Origin: Gammaproteobacteria bacterium
GTDB lineage: Bacteria > Pseudomonadota > Gammaproteobacteria > Pseudomonadales > Azotimanducaceae
Length of the DNA stretch: 64,000 nucleotides
Assembly: GCA_026707905.1 (NCBI GenBank)
Contig: JAPOVY010000046.1
Coordinates: forward strand, 1 to 64,000
Direction: 5' to 3'
Shown: positions 34,109 through 44,800 of the stretch, piece after piece
Position numbering within the stretch: position 1 is the first letter of the stretch
Layout: each line of letters opens with the position of its first letter
Program-made: the position numbers and the translations under genes
The notes under the pieces: model-generated
The model's database searches: none
The model's input: only the letters and a program-made list of their open reading frames with translations
Told to the model about the DNA's origin: nothing

Positions 34109-35470
34109 ATGCATTTAGAAGTTATTGTGCTTGCAGCGGGTCAAGGTACCCGTATGAAGTCGCGAATTCCGAAAGTCCTTCATACGGTAGCTGGTCAGCC
34201 GATGCTGACTCGCGTATTCGAGACGGTTCGAGCCCTTAAACCAGAACGAACACATGTTGTTATCAGCGAGAACGGCGATCGATTCCAGTCCATTTTCAGT
34301 GAACTTGACGTCAATTGGGTTCACCAGTCAGAACAGTTGGGGACTGGTCACGCGGTGCTTCAGGCTTTACCCGACCTAGATTCGGAAGCACAGGCGCTCG
34401 TGGTATATGGCGATTGTCCGTTGGTTAAACCCTCTACTTTAAAGCGATGTGCGGTTGAAGGGCAGGATGGTGTTGGCTTAATCTCCGCGGTCGTTCCAGA
34501 ACCTTACGGTTTGGGTCGCATCATCCGTAACCCGTCGGGGAACGTTGAAGCGATTATTGAGCAAACAGACATTTCTCCCGAGCAATGCGAAATCAAGGAG
34601 ATAAATAGCGGCATTTTGAGTGCGCCAGTGGGCTTTCTGAGAGAGCATCTGCCGCGCCTAACTGACAACAATGCACAAGGAGAGATTTATCTAACGGATT
34701 TGGTCGCCGAGGCGGTGTCTAACGGCGTGCAGGTCAATGCGATTCAAGCGATTGACTATCAGGAGGTCCTTGGTGTCAACGACCGTTTGCAACTAGCTCA
34801 AGTCGAACGCGTCTTCCAACAACGGCAAGCTGAAAACCTAATGAAACAGGGCGTGAGTATCGCCGATCCGAGTCGATTTGATTGTCGTGGGACCGTGAAA
34901 ACTGGCATCGACTGCACGATGGACATCAATGTCATCTTGGAGGGGGACATTGAGCTTGGCGACAACGTTCGGATCGGATCCAATTGCATACTACGGAACG
35001 TGCAGATTGCCTCTGACACGATCATCAAAGAGAACACCGTAATCGAAGAAGCGAAGATTGGAAGGGCTTGTTCGATCGGACCGTTTGCACGTATCCGCCC
35101 TGGCACTACACTGGATGACAAAGTAGGTATTGGGAATTTCGTAGAAGTTAAGAATTCGCAGCTGGCGAGTGGCGTTAAAGCCGCGCATCTAGCCTATCTT
35201 GGCGATGCGGAGATCGGCACTGACACAAACATTGGCGCCGGTGCGATCACATGCAATTACGATGGCAAAAACAAACACCGGACGACTATTGGCGACAACG
35301 TCTTCATTGGATCAAACACCTCTCTCATAGCGCCGATTACGATCGAATCCGGCTCGGCGGTTGCAGCAGGTTCGTCGATCACTCGAAACGTGAATGCAGA
35401 TGAATTGGTGATCGAACGCGCAGACCAGCGAATCGTCAAAGGCGGGGGAACCCGATTCAGAAGGCGCTAA
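34109..35470 (+). CDS. glmU: Bifunctional GlmU (GlcN-1-P acetyltransferase / UDP-GlcNAc pyrophosphorylase)
   Basis: A 453-residue cytoplasmic enzyme making UDP-GlcNAc for peptidoglycan and lipopolysaccharide. The N-terminal uridylyltransferase has LAAGQGTRMKSRIPKVLH and VYGDCPLV. The C-terminal part is a left-handed beta-helix of hexapeptide repeats (about residues 255-430) with the acetyl-CoA site near NIGAGAITCNYDGKNKHRT. Length matches E. coli GlmU (456). It is followed after 6 bases by glmS, so both steps of the pathway are probably co-transcribed, as in many gammaproteobacteria. Confidence 0.96.
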   Translation: MHLEVIVLAAGQGTRMKSRIPKVLHTVAGQPMLTRVFETVRALKPERTHVVISENGDRFQSIFSELDVNWVHQSEQLGTGHAVLQALPDLDSEAQALVVYGDCPLVKPSTLKRCAVEGQDGVGLISAVVPEPYGLGRIIRNPSGNVEAIIEQTDISPEQCEIKEINSGILSAPVGFLREHLPRLTDNNAQGEIYLTDLVAEAVSNGVQVNAIQAIDYQEVLGVNDRLQLAQVERVFQQRQAENLMKQGVSIADPSRFDCRGTVKTGIDCTMDINVILEGDIELGDNVRIGSNCILRNVQIASDTIIKENTVIEEAKIGRACSIGPFARIRPGTTLDDKVGIGNFVEVKNSQLASGVKAAHLAYLGDAEIGTDTNIGAGAITCNYDGKNKHRTTIGDNVFIGSNTSLIAPITIESGSAVAAGSSITRNVNADELVIERADQRIVKGGGTRFRRR

Positions 35471-35476
35471 ACGACG

Positions 35477-37312
35477 ATGTGTGGCATTGTCGGCGCGACC
35501 ACTCAGCGCGAAGTCTTAGCCATCTTAATGGAAGGCTTGAGACGGCTTGAATACCGAGGCTATGACTCTGCCGGTGTTGCGGTTCATGTAACCAACGGTT
35601 GTGCCATCGACCGAGTACGTCGCGTAGGCAAGGTTAACGACCTCCAAGACGCTTTATCGGCTCGACCGGTATCTGGTCGCACAGGCATCGCCCATACTAG
35701 ATGGGCGACTCACGGTGAACCTAGTGAGGCAAATGCCCATCCCCACATGTCAAACGGTTCGATTTGCATTGTCCATAACGGCATCATCGAGAACTACGAA
35801 GCGCTGCGAAAAGAACTCATTGGTTTAGGCTACGAGTTTGATTCTGACACGGATTCAGAAACCATCGCCCATTTGCTTCACCACCACTATCAGGAATCTG
35901 GCGATCTGAACGACGCGATGGTCTCGACACGGCGACGTCTTGAAGGCGCATACGCCATTGCCGCGATCGCCAACGATGCACCAAATGAAATTGTCGCAGT
36001 ACGTGGTGGTTGTCCGTTGGTCGTTGGGTTAGGCATTGGTGAACACTTTGTCGCGTCGGACGTCGTTGCGCTACGTCCCGTAACAGATCGATTCATCTTC
36101 CTTCAAGAAGGTGACATCGTGCGGCTTTCTTCAGACTCGTTGACAATTCTGGACAAGAACGACACGCCTGTCGAGCGCGAACCAGAGACTGTTCGCGTGC
36201 ATGCCGATGAGATGGAAAAAGGCACATATCGGCACTTCATGGCGAAAGAAATCCACGAACAGCCGCGCGTTGTTCGTAACACGTTAGAAGGTCGGATCGG
36301 GAGTGATCGTATTCTCGAAGATGCGTTCGGCATTCGAGCGCGATCGATACTGGATGACACCAAATCCGTGACGATTGTTGGGTGCGGTACAAGTTATTAC
36401 GCTGCATGCGTTGCGAAGTACTGGATTGAGGACATTGCGCAGATGCCGTGCAACGCCGAAATTGCCTCCGAATTTCGGTATCGGAATCTGGTGGTGCCAT
36501 CGAACAGTTTGTTCGTGTCGTTATCACAGTCAGGAGAAACGGCAGACACCATAGCAGCCTTACGCGAGGCGAAAGAACGCGGGTTCAAGCACACAGTGGT
36601 CATATCCAATGTGCTCAACAGCACACTGACTCGCGAAAGTGATCTGCCGATCATGATGAATGCGGGTGTAGAAGTGAGCGTCGCATCGACGAAAGCGTTC
36701 ACTGCAATGTTGACCGATTTACTGCTATTAGCGGTTCTGTTAGGTCGACGCAACGGGCTCCCTGAGGAGCGGGAAGCTGAAATAGTGCGAGAGTTGCATG
36801 CGTTGGATCGGGTGATCTATCGGACATTGGGATTGGATCGCCAACTGCGCGTTCTGTCCGAAGAATTTATGCACAAGCACCATGCGCTCTTTCTAGGTCG
36901 TGGTCCGCAATACCCCATCGCGTGCGAAGGTGCCTTGAAACTAAAGGAGATTTCATATATTCATGCAGAAGGCTATCCGACAGGTGAGTTGAAACACGGT
37001 CCGTTAGCACTGGTTGACGCGGATATGCCCGTCGTTGCGGTCGCTCCTAGTAATGAGCTGCTTGAGAAAGTGCAATCAAACGTGGAGGAAGTGAAAGCGC
37101 GAGGTGGCATGCTCTATGTGTTTGCCGACGCGGAAGCGGGATTTCGTACGAGCGACAACATGAAGGTCATCGAAGTACCGCGCGTTGATCCACTATTGGC
37201 CCCTATTGTGTACGTCGTCCCACTGCAATTACTCGCATATCACGTTGCGGTACAGAAAGGTACGGACGTCGATCAACCTCGCAATTTAGCGAAATCGGTT
37301 ACGGTGGAATAG
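35477..37312 (+). CDS. glmS: Glutamine-fructose-6-phosphate aminotransferase (isomerizing)
   Basis: A 611-residue enzyme producing glucosamine-6-phosphate from fructose-6-phosphate and glutamine, the first committed step of hexosamine synthesis. Cys2 of MCGIVGATTQ is the N-terminal glutaminase nucleophile, followed by RLEYRGYDSAG and TRWATHGEPSEANAHPH. Two SIS domains follow (about residues 285-425 and 455-600; SLSQSGETADT, GRGPQYPIACEGALKLKE), and the end DQPRNLAKSVTVE is the classic C-terminus. Length and motifs are complete. Six bases separate it from glmU. In enterobacteria glmS is controlled by small RNAs; I see nothing specific here. Confidence 0.96.
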   Translation: MCGIVGATTQREVLAILMEGLRRLEYRGYDSAGVAVHVTNGCAIDRVRRVGKVNDLQDALSARPVSGRTGIAHTRWATHGEPSEANAHPHMSNGSICIVHNGIIENYEALRKELIGLGYEFDSDTDSETIAHLLHHHYQESGDLNDAMVSTRRRLEGAYAIAAIANDAPNEIVAVRGGCPLVVGLGIGEHFVASDVVALRPVTDRFIFLQEGDIVRLSSDSLTILDKNDTPVEREPETVRVHADEMEKGTYRHFMAKEIHEQPRVVRNTLEGRIGSDRILEDAFGIRARSILDDTKSVTIVGCGTSYYAACVAKYWIEDIAQMPCNAEIASEFRYRNLVVPSNSLFVSLSQSGETADTIAALREAKERGFKHTVVISNVLNSTLTRESDLPIMMNAGVEVSVASTKAFTAMLTDLLLLAVLLGRRNGLPEEREAEIVRELHALDRVIYRTLGLDRQLRVLSEEFMHKHHALFLGRGPQYPIACEGALKLKEISYIHAEGYPTGELKHGPLALVDADMPVVAVAPSNELLEKVQSNVEEVKARGGMLYVFADAEAGFRTSDNMKVIEVPRVDPLLAPIVYVVPLQLLAYHVAVQKGTDVDQPRNLAKSVTVE

Positions 37313-37434
37313 TCGTTTTAGTCGCAGTTCTATATATTTAGTTCCTTCTAAACGAACGCGTGTTAACGACTGGTTAGTAGGACTAGGACACATTTTTCAC
37401 GAAATAAAGGTCGATTTAGGCTAGACAAAGCGAC

Positions 37435-39480
37435 ATGACAATAAGCGATACTCACGCCGATTCAGCGCTTACGAACGGGTTAAACGAACGGCAGCTAGCC
37501 GCCGTAACGGCTGAGCCAGGTAATCAGCTCGTCATAGCAGGTGCTGGGTCAGGCAAGACAAGGGTGCTTGTGCACCGTTTGGCTTATTTAATCCAGCACT
37601 ACGGCTACAGTCCGTATGAATTAATGGCAGTCACGTTCACCAACAAGGCCGCACGCGTGATGGCGGGACGCGTCGCCGAACTGCTTGGTATCGAAACACG
37701 ACACCTTTGGATAGGTACATTCCACGGGCTTGCCAATCGCATGTTACGCCGGGATTACGACCTAGCGCGTCTTCCGCGGGACTTTCAGATTCTGCCGTCC
37801 GATGACCAAAGACGGGTCGTCCGTGAACTTATGAAATCGCAGCACATGGATGTCAAGCAGAATACGCCGATAGAACTTGCGAATTGGATCAACCGCGTCA
37901 AGGATGAAGGAAAGCGACCAGAGCATCTTCAGTTGGGTCGAAGCCCCGAGATGCGACGAAGGATCGATTTTTACCGAATATACGACGAGTTCTGTCAAAA
38001 GAACGGACTCGTCGATTTTGGTGAAATCCTGTTGCGTTGTCACGAAATGCTGTTGGAACACGATGACCTACTGCGAGATTACCACGACCGCTTCAGCGGG
38101 TTGCTCGTAGACGAATTCCAAGATACCAATGTCATTCAGTACCACTGGATTCGATTGTTAACCAGCAAAGACGCACACGTTATGGTCGTTGGTGATGATG
38201 ATCAATCGATATATGGATGGCGTGGCGCCGTTGTGCAGAACATCCGCAACTTTTCACAAGACTTCCCCAACACTAACGTCGTTCGCTTAGAACAGAACTA
38301 TCGCTCGACGGCGAACATCCTGAATGCGGCGAATAAAGTCATTGAAAACAATGATGATCGATTAGGGAAGACACTCTGGACAAATGCGGCAGACGGCGAG
38401 CCGATTCATGTTTTCCCTTGCGACTATGGTGAGGACGAGGCGAACTACGTCGTCGATCGGTTGCAGGATTGGGTGCGTGAGGACAGTACTCGAACGTATG
38501 AAAACGTCGCGGTCTTGTATCGAAGTCACTTTCAATCACTTGCACTAGAGATTGCTTTGCAAGGAGAAGCAATTCCATACACGATTCGTGGTGGCGCGCG
38601 TTTTTATGATCGGGCTGAGGTACGCGACGCGTTAGGCTACATGCAATTGGCTAACAATCGTGATTTAGACGTTGCATTCGATCGCGTGCTAAACATTCGA
38701 CCGCGGGGGATCGGGAATGCTTCGCAAGAGAGGATTCGGGAATTTGCTGTCCGACAAGGTTTGAGTCTATGGGACGCATCGCACGAAGGGATCAAACAAC
38801 GCGCGTTCCCTGACAGATTGGCAGCTCGATTGGCTGAATTTCTTGAAGAAATCAGTCGAGTAAGTTCACGATGTGAGGATAAACACCTCGTAGAGATCGC
38901 AGACGTCTGTGTTTACGAGTCGGGCTTGATGGACTACCACATGGAGTCTGAACGTAACGAGCAACTTCGCGAGACTCGGCGCGAGAACCTTCAGGAATTT
39001 ATCAGGAGTTGCGGCGTATTTGAGGAGAAGTTCTTAAGGGAAGACCTGGGTGAAGGTGAGAAGACAGTTCTTCAGTCGTTTCTCGACACGGTAACACTTG
39101 ATGCTGGTGATGTGGAGGAGGATTTAGGACCAGCTGTGAGCCTTATGACGCTGCACGCTGCGAAAGGACTTGAATTCCCTCTGGTTTTCATCGTTGGAAT
39201 GATGGAGGGACGCTTCCCGCATCATCTAAACCTTGACGATCCTGTCCGACTCTACGAGGAACGGCGTCTTGCGTACGTTGGGTTCACGCGAGCGATGGAG
39301 CAACTCCACCTTACTTACGCTAAGCGGGATCGTGGATTCAGTGATCGTGCCGATACGTCGAGAGTATCGCGCTTCGTTAAGGAAATACCTGCTGAATTTC
39401 TGCACTATGCCCAACACCGTCGCGTTCTTGATCGACGACGCTTCAGACGGTACGTACAAGGTTCATTGAATATCCAATAA
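37435..39480 (+). CDS. uvrD: UvrD/Rep-family ATP-dependent DNA helicase
   Basis: A 681-residue SF1A 3'-5' helicase. Motifs in order: LNERQLAAVTAEP (Q motif), GAGSGKT (Walker A), VTFTNKAARVM, DEFQDTN (Walker B), GDDDQSIYGWRGA, LEQNYRST, LMTLHAAKGLEFPLVFI, and VGFTRAMEQLHLTYA. UvrD works in nucleotide-excision and mismatch repair; Rep in replication restart. The sequence is closer in feel to UvrD, but it stops soon after the last motif (RRFRRYVQGSLNIQ) and lacks the ~50-residue C-terminal tail (Tudor-like in PcrA/UvrD). That tail binds RNA polymerase or UvrB in relatives. Assignment as UvrD rather than Rep is moderate. Confidence 0.85.
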   Translation: MTISDTHADSALTNGLNERQLAAVTAEPGNQLVIAGAGSGKTRVLVHRLAYLIQHYGYSPYELMAVTFTNKAARVMAGRVAELLGIETRHLWIGTFHGLANRMLRRDYDLARLPRDFQILPSDDQRRVVRELMKSQHMDVKQNTPIELANWINRVKDEGKRPEHLQLGRSPEMRRRIDFYRIYDEFCQKNGLVDFGEILLRCHEMLLEHDDLLRDYHDRFSGLLVDEFQDTNVIQYHWIRLLTSKDAHVMVVGDDDQSIYGWRGAVVQNIRNFSQDFPNTNVVRLEQNYRSTANILNAANKVIENNDDRLGKTLWTNAADGEPIHVFPCDYGEDEANYVVDRLQDWVREDSTRTYENVAVLYRSHFQSLALEIALQGEAIPYTIRGGARFYDRAEVRDALGYMQLANNRDLDVAFDRVLNIRPRGIGNASQERIREFAVRQGLSLWDASHEGIKQRAFPDRLAARLAEFLEEISRVSSRCEDKHLVEIADVCVYESGLMDYHMESERNEQLRETRRENLQEFIRSCGVFEEKFLREDLGEGEKTVLQSFLDTVTLDAGDVEEDLGPAVSLMTLHAAKGLEFPLVFIVGMMEGRFPHHLNLDDPVRLYEERRLAYVGFTRAMEQLHLTYAKRDRGFSDRADTSRVSRFVKEIPAEFLHYAQHRRVLDRRRFRRYVQGSLNIQ

Positions 39481-39510
39481 CCTGTTGACTCGATCCAACG
39501 ATATATCCGG

Positions 39511-39522
39511 TTGCATATGCAA
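39511..39522. promoter_or_regulatory. 12-bp perfect palindrome between uvrD and the kinase-like gene
   Basis: TTGCATATGCAA is perfectly symmetric, 30 bases after the uvrD stop and 39 before the next start. A short CGCTA-CGC-TAGCG hairpin follows (39529-39541). Could be an operator or RNA structure; function unknown. Confidence 0.3.
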
Positions 39523-39560
39523 GGGGAACGCTACGCTAGCGGTACGCAAAGGAAAACGTC

Positions 39561-40589
39561 GTGTCAGCGCCTCAAGCTCTACAGAAGCGTTCATTGAATA
39601 AACCAGGCAACTCCCAAATCGCCATTTGCGTCAATCCGATGGCAGGAAGGGATGTACGGCGGTTGGCAGCACGTGCTTCGACGGTCACCCACGAAGCCAA
39701 AATGGACTGTGTTGCCCGTATCGCGGCAGGTGCAGACGCAATGGGTGTCGACGAGATTTTTATCGTGCGCGAACCGTTTCGGATTGCCGAACGCGCCGTT
39801 GAGTGGATGCGCCTGAACGCCAACGTGAAGCTACTCAATATCGAACTGACCCATGATCTGTCCGATACAGCTCGTGCGATTGACGCATTTCGCGCTCATG
39901 GTGTCGACCATGTGGTGGCGTTAGGTGGGGATGGAACGCATAGAGTCATCGTGAAGACGGATCCGGAAATTTACCTCGTGCCGCTGTCAACAGGCACGAA
40001 CAACGTCTTCCCGCTTACAGTCGAAGCCACTATTGCGGGGGAGGTGGCAGCGCTGGGTGCGAAAGGTCTGTTGCCGCGGGACCGAATGTGTCGTCGGGCG
40101 AAAGTCGCGAAACTCTCTATTGACAACTGTGTACAGGATATTGGACTTATCGACGTAGTTCGCATTGAGAACGACTTCGTCGGCAACTATCGCCCATTTG
40201 ATCCGCTTAAATTACGAGAAATGGTGTTGACGCGAGCCGAGCCAGACGCGATCGGCATGTCGCCAATCGGAGGGCTTATGGAACCTGTCAGTGCAGACGA
40301 CGATTGCGGTCTATACGTTAAGTTCGGTGCTGGTCATAAGCGGCGGGTACCCGTATCTCCTGGCTACTTTCGTGATGTTCACATTTCAAAAACTAAAAAG
40401 TTGGCGTTCGGTCATAGTTGCGAGCTCGAATCCAACGGATTGATTGCGATCGACGGGGATCGTCTTCATCGAATCGAGGACGGGCAACGCGTCAGCGTCA
40501 ATATCAATCGCGATGGTCCACACGTTTACGATGTGTCTGCCTCCATGCGTTTCGCAGCGGAAAACGGACTATGCGAGCGTGTAGCGTAG
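39561..40589 (+). CDS. ATP-NAD kinase-like protein (AcoX/NAD kinase superfamily)
   Basis: A 342-residue protein with the start QIAICVNPMAGRDVRRL and the nucleotide-binding VVALGGDGTHRVIVK of the NAD kinase/diacylglycerol kinase fold, then VPLSTGTNNVFP. It resembles AcoX and related ATP-NAD-kinase-family proteins of catabolic clusters more than the housekeeping NAD kinase NadK, which has a different C-terminal domain. The activity has not been settled for many such proteins. The GTG start has AGGAAA 7 bases upstream. It precedes a TRAP solute-binding protein and a carboxylase on the same strand, suggesting a common catabolic or uptake unit. Confidence 0.78.
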   Translation: MSAPQALQKRSLNKPGNSQIAICVNPMAGRDVRRLAARASTVTHEAKMDCVARIAAGADAMGVDEIFIVREPFRIAERAVEWMRLNANVKLLNIELTHDLSDTARAIDAFRAHGVDHVVALGGDGTHRVIVKTDPEIYLVPLSTGTNNVFPLTVEATIAGEVAALGAKGLLPRDRMCRRAKVAKLSIDNCVQDIGLIDVVRIENDFVGNYRPFDPLKLREMVLTRAEPDAIGMSPIGGLMEPVSADDDCGLYVKFGAGHKRRVPVSPGYFRDVHISKTKKLAFGHSCELESNGLIAIDGDRLHRIEDGQRVSVNINRDGPHVYDVSASMRFAAENGLCERVA

Positions 40590-40672
40590 CTGATCTAACA
40601 CGTCTCGCGGACGGTCTGACCCAAATCTGCGTTGATAATGAGATGCTTCTCGCGTCCTGCGGAGGCATTAAC

Positions 40673-41794
40673 GTGCACCGAAGATCATTAGTTGGCGTCA
40701 TTCTTGCGACGCTGCTTGTAGCGTGCGCAGAATCTCCGACAACGTCTTCTTCCGATGGTACGGCCTCGCAACGACAGTTGGCTAGTTCGGAGACGTTTGA
40801 ATGGAAGCTGGTCATGTCCTGGCCGAAGAACCTACCAGGTCTTGCGACGTCAGCTGAACGCCTTGCGCAGAACATCGCCGCGATGTCGAACGATCGTTTG
40901 ACCATCAAGGTGTACGGTGCAGGGGAATACGTACCGGCGTTTCAAGTGTTCGACGCCGTCTCGAGTGGTACGGCCGAGATGGGTCATAGTGCCGCGTACT
41001 ACTGGCGTGGTAAAGCTCCCATTCTTGCCGTCTTCGGTACGGTACCCTACGGTATGACTGTACAAGAAACCAATAGCTGGCTTCACTATGGTGGCGGCCT
41101 AGAACTGTGGCGAGAGGTCTATGCGCCATTTAATCTGATTCCGTTTCCAGCAGGAAATTCCGGCGTGCAAATGGCAGGTTGGTTCAACAGGGAAATAAAC
41201 AGCCTAGCCGACATTCAAGGACTGAAAATGCGCATCCCGGGACTCGGCGGAGACGTATTTCAAAGAGCAGGAGGCGTCGCTGTTCAACTACCTGGCAATG
41301 AGCTTTTCACTTCGTTGCAGACGGGGGTCATTGACGCGACGGAATGGGTGGGTCCGTACAACGATTTAGCCTTTGGACTCCATGACATTGCCACGTACTA
41401 CTACTATCCTGGTTGGCAGGAACCAAACGCAGTGCTTGAGCTCATGGTCAACCAATCCGCGTACGATTCGTTACCGCCGGACCTGCAAAAAATCGTCGAG
41501 GTCGCAGCGCGAGCCTCTAACCAAGACACCCTCGATGAATTCACCGCACGTAACATGGCGAGTTTGAACACCATGATGGCTGAACACGGCGTTCAACTTC
41601 GCCGACTGCCTGCCGACGTACTGTCCGCGTACCGAACATATGCCAAAGAAGTACTCGACGAACTAGCCGCCGAAGACGAACTCTCGGCACGTGTCGTTGA
41701 TTCTTATAGGGATTTCCAGTCGACAGTGAGTCAATGGCACGCTATCGCGGAGGAAGCGTACTTCGATATTAGGCGAGTCAACGATGAATCGTAG
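40673..41794 (+). CDS. dctP: TRAP transporter solute-binding lipoprotein (DctP/TakP family)
   Basis: A 373-residue periplasmic binding protein that delivers organic acids to a DctQM permease. The GTG start at 40673 is supported by GGAGG 7 bases upstream and yields a lipoprotein signal, SLVGVILATLLVAC, with Cys20 as lipid anchor. The mature part carries WKLVMSWPKNLPGLATSAE, QVFDAVSSGTAEMGHSAAYYW and the ligand-binding MRIPGLGGDVFQRAGG and DATEWVGPYNDLAFGLH, close to TakP-type alpha-keto-acid binders. Its permease is not adjacent; dctQM lie at 49.5-51.3 kb on the other strand and could be its partner. Confidence 0.88.
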   Translation: MHRRSLVGVILATLLVACAESPTTSSSDGTASQRQLASSETFEWKLVMSWPKNLPGLATSAERLAQNIAAMSNDRLTIKVYGAGEYVPAFQVFDAVSSGTAEMGHSAAYYWRGKAPILAVFGTVPYGMTVQETNSWLHYGGGLELWREVYAPFNLIPFPAGNSGVQMAGWFNREINSLADIQGLKMRIPGLGGDVFQRAGGVAVQLPGNELFTSLQTGVIDATEWVGPYNDLAFGLHDIATYYYYPGWQEPNAVLELMVNQSAYDSLPPDLQKIVEVAARASNQDTLDEFTARNMASLNTMMAEHGVQLRRLPADVLSAYRTYAKEVLDELAAEDELSARVVDSYRDFQSTVSQWHAIAEEAYFDIRRVNDES

Positions 41795-41832
41795 GCGCCT
41801 GCTAGTTCAATCCAGTTTCATCTGATCGAATC

Positions 41833-44800
41833 ATGTTTAAACGTGTACTTATCGCCAACCGAGGCGAAATCGCCATCCGGATCGCGCGCGCCGCGCAGTA
41901 CCTAGGTATGGAAAGCGTTGCGGTGTTTCCTCACGCGGATCGCGCCTCTCTTCACACACAGTTTGCCACGCACAGTAACGTCTTGACAACACAAGCTGGG
42001 GCGTTGCCAGTCGCAGGCTATCTGGATATAGAACAGCTAATCAGCGTCGCCAAGAAAACGGCATGCGACTGCGTCCATCCTGGCTACGGTTTTCTGGCAG
42101 AGCACGCGAGTTTCGCTGAGCGATGCACCGAAGAGGGAATCACGTTTATTGGCCCGACGGCGGAAGTACTACGAACTTTTGGCGATAAAGTCGCTTCACG
42201 CGATCTGGCAGCAACACTTGACATTCCGGTTGTCCCTGGAAGTGATCACGCCACAGATCGTGTCGAAGATGCCGCCCAGGTTGCTTCTGATATTGGGTAC
42301 CCAGTCATGCTTAAAGCTGCCGCTGGCGGCGGCGGTCGAGGCATGCGCGTCGTTGAGTCAGACGACGAACTGCGTCAGGAGTTTGCTAGATGCAGTGGCG
42401 AAGCGGAATCGGCATTCGGTGACGGGTCAATCTTCATTGAGAAACTGATTACAGACCCACGCCATATTGAGGTGCAGATCCTCGCAGACCACGACGGTGA
42501 AGTCGCTCACCTGTTCGAGCGCGATTGTTCTATTCAGTTACGTCATCAGAAGGTAATGGAGTTCGCCCCAGCGCCGAACTTGGACCCAGAGCTGCGCGAT
42601 ACGATCCTCGATCACGCGACAAAACTCTGTAGAGAAGCAGGATATACGAACGCGGGCACCGTGGAGTTTCTGGTCGATGTGCAAAAAGGTGAGTGCTTCT
42701 TTATCGAATGCAATCCTCGTATTCAGGTTGAGCACACTGTCACGGAGCAGATCACAGGAATAGATCTAGTTGAAGCGCAGTTTCGAATTGCAGATGGAGA
42801 GTCTTTGGCTTCACTTGGCATTTCAGATCAGGAATCGATTAAGGCGATCGACGGCTTTAGCATTCAAGCCCGCGTTACTGCGACCGAAGCTGGCACGATA
42901 AGCGGATACAAGGAACCGACAGGACCAGGTATTCGAGTTGATAGTTATGGCTACGACGGTTATGAAGTCAACGCGCAGTTCGACCCCCTATTAGCGAAAG
43001 TCGTTGCGACGACGACACGCGACTTCCCAGCAACGCTTGCTCGTATGCAACACGCATTAGGGGAATTCCAAATTAGCGGCATTCAAACCAATCTTGCTTC
43101 GCTTTCCGCGATCTGTGAAAACGTGCTCGTCGAGAATGGCGATGCGCGGACCACACTGCTGAGTTCGAAGCCTGAATTGATCAATGCAGACGGCAGAGAT
43201 GACAACAGCCTCATTGGCTTCCTTGAGCAATCCAGTGCAGCAACTACGCTTGTATCAGGTTCGTCAGATGAAGCGGCTCAAGCCAACGTCCCACATCGTT
43301 CGCAGCTACGCATCCCTGAGGGGGATATCGAGATCACGGTCCCGTTGGAAAGCACACTGGTAGAGTGGTCCATTGCGGAAGGTGATCTAGTTAACAGTGG
43401 CGATCCAATCGTCGTGGTCAACGCAATGAAAATGGAAACGGTCATATCAGCGCCGAAGTCTGGTCGGGTCAGCGCGATACAGACCTTGAGTGTGGGAGAT
43501 CAGCTTCGAGCCAATGAAACCGTAGCGGCACTGAACCCGTTTGAGACCACTGATTCCACTTCACACGAAGCTCGTGCTGAATCGAGCGATTGGCAATCGA
43601 CACTGGATCAGGTGGCCACACTCCAGACGATGGCAAAGGAGCGGCTCGCGATAGGATCGGAAGACCCTGGCGTCGTTCGCCAGCGAAATCGCAACAAGCT
43701 AACCTGCCGAGAACGTATCGAGCTATTGCTTGATGCCGACTCGTTTCACGAAGTAGGGTCGGTCACTGGTTTCGCGTCGTACGATGAAGAGGGCAATATC
43801 GTTGCATTCACTCCCGCAAATCATGTTGGCGGATGGGGTACGGTCGAGCAACGTACAGCTATTGTTTGTGCCGATGACTTCACCTCGCGGGGTGGACATG
43901 CGGATGGTGCCATCGGCGCTAAGAGTTCCCATTTGGATCGTCTTTCTATCGAAATGCGCGTACCGTCAGTGCGCTTGCTCGATGGTTCTTCGGGCGGCGG
44001 GAGTGTCGCGGCGATGGTACCTCAGCAAAAACAAGAAGGTGAAAGTACCGCGAAGGAAAGTACCGGCGCGATCAAATCGGGTCGACCCCGCGTTGCGGGT
44101 GGGGGTGGTTCATTTTTGCCGGGTCACCTTGGCAGCGCGATGTATACCCAGCAGTTAGCGACCGTACCTGTGGTCAACATGCTTCTCGGTAGTGTCGTAG
44201 GTATCGGCGCAGCGAAAGCGGTCCTCGGTCACTTTTCGGTGATGGTACGAGATATCGCGCAGCTGTTCGTTGCGGGTCCACCAGTCGTCCAGCACGCGAT
44301 GGGATACGACATCACCAAGGAAGAACTGGGAGACTGGCGCGTCCACTGTAAGAATGGTTCCGTCGATAACTTGGCCGAAAGCGAAGCAGACGCTGCCGCA
44401 ATGGTGCGAAGGTTTTTGTCATATCTACCTTCAAGTGTCTACGAAGCGCCTCCAATAACGTCCTGCAACGATCCAGATGACCGTCGAGAGGACGACCTAT
44501 TCACAATCATCCCAAGGAAGCGCACAACGACATTCGACATTCGTCACACAATCAACTTGATTGTCGATAAGGACTCGTTTTTTGAGATTGGTGGATTGTG
44601 GGGAACCGATCAAGTAACAGGACTTGCACGGTTTGCGGGTCATCCTGTCGGAGTGATCGCGTCCGATAGCCAGCACGTGAATGGCGGAGCGTTAACCGCC
44701 GCTGGCTGTCGCAAATTAACCCGTCATTTGGATCTATGCGATCTCTTCCATCTACCCGTTTTAAATCTCGTTGATAACCCTGGTTTCGCGGTTGGCTTGG

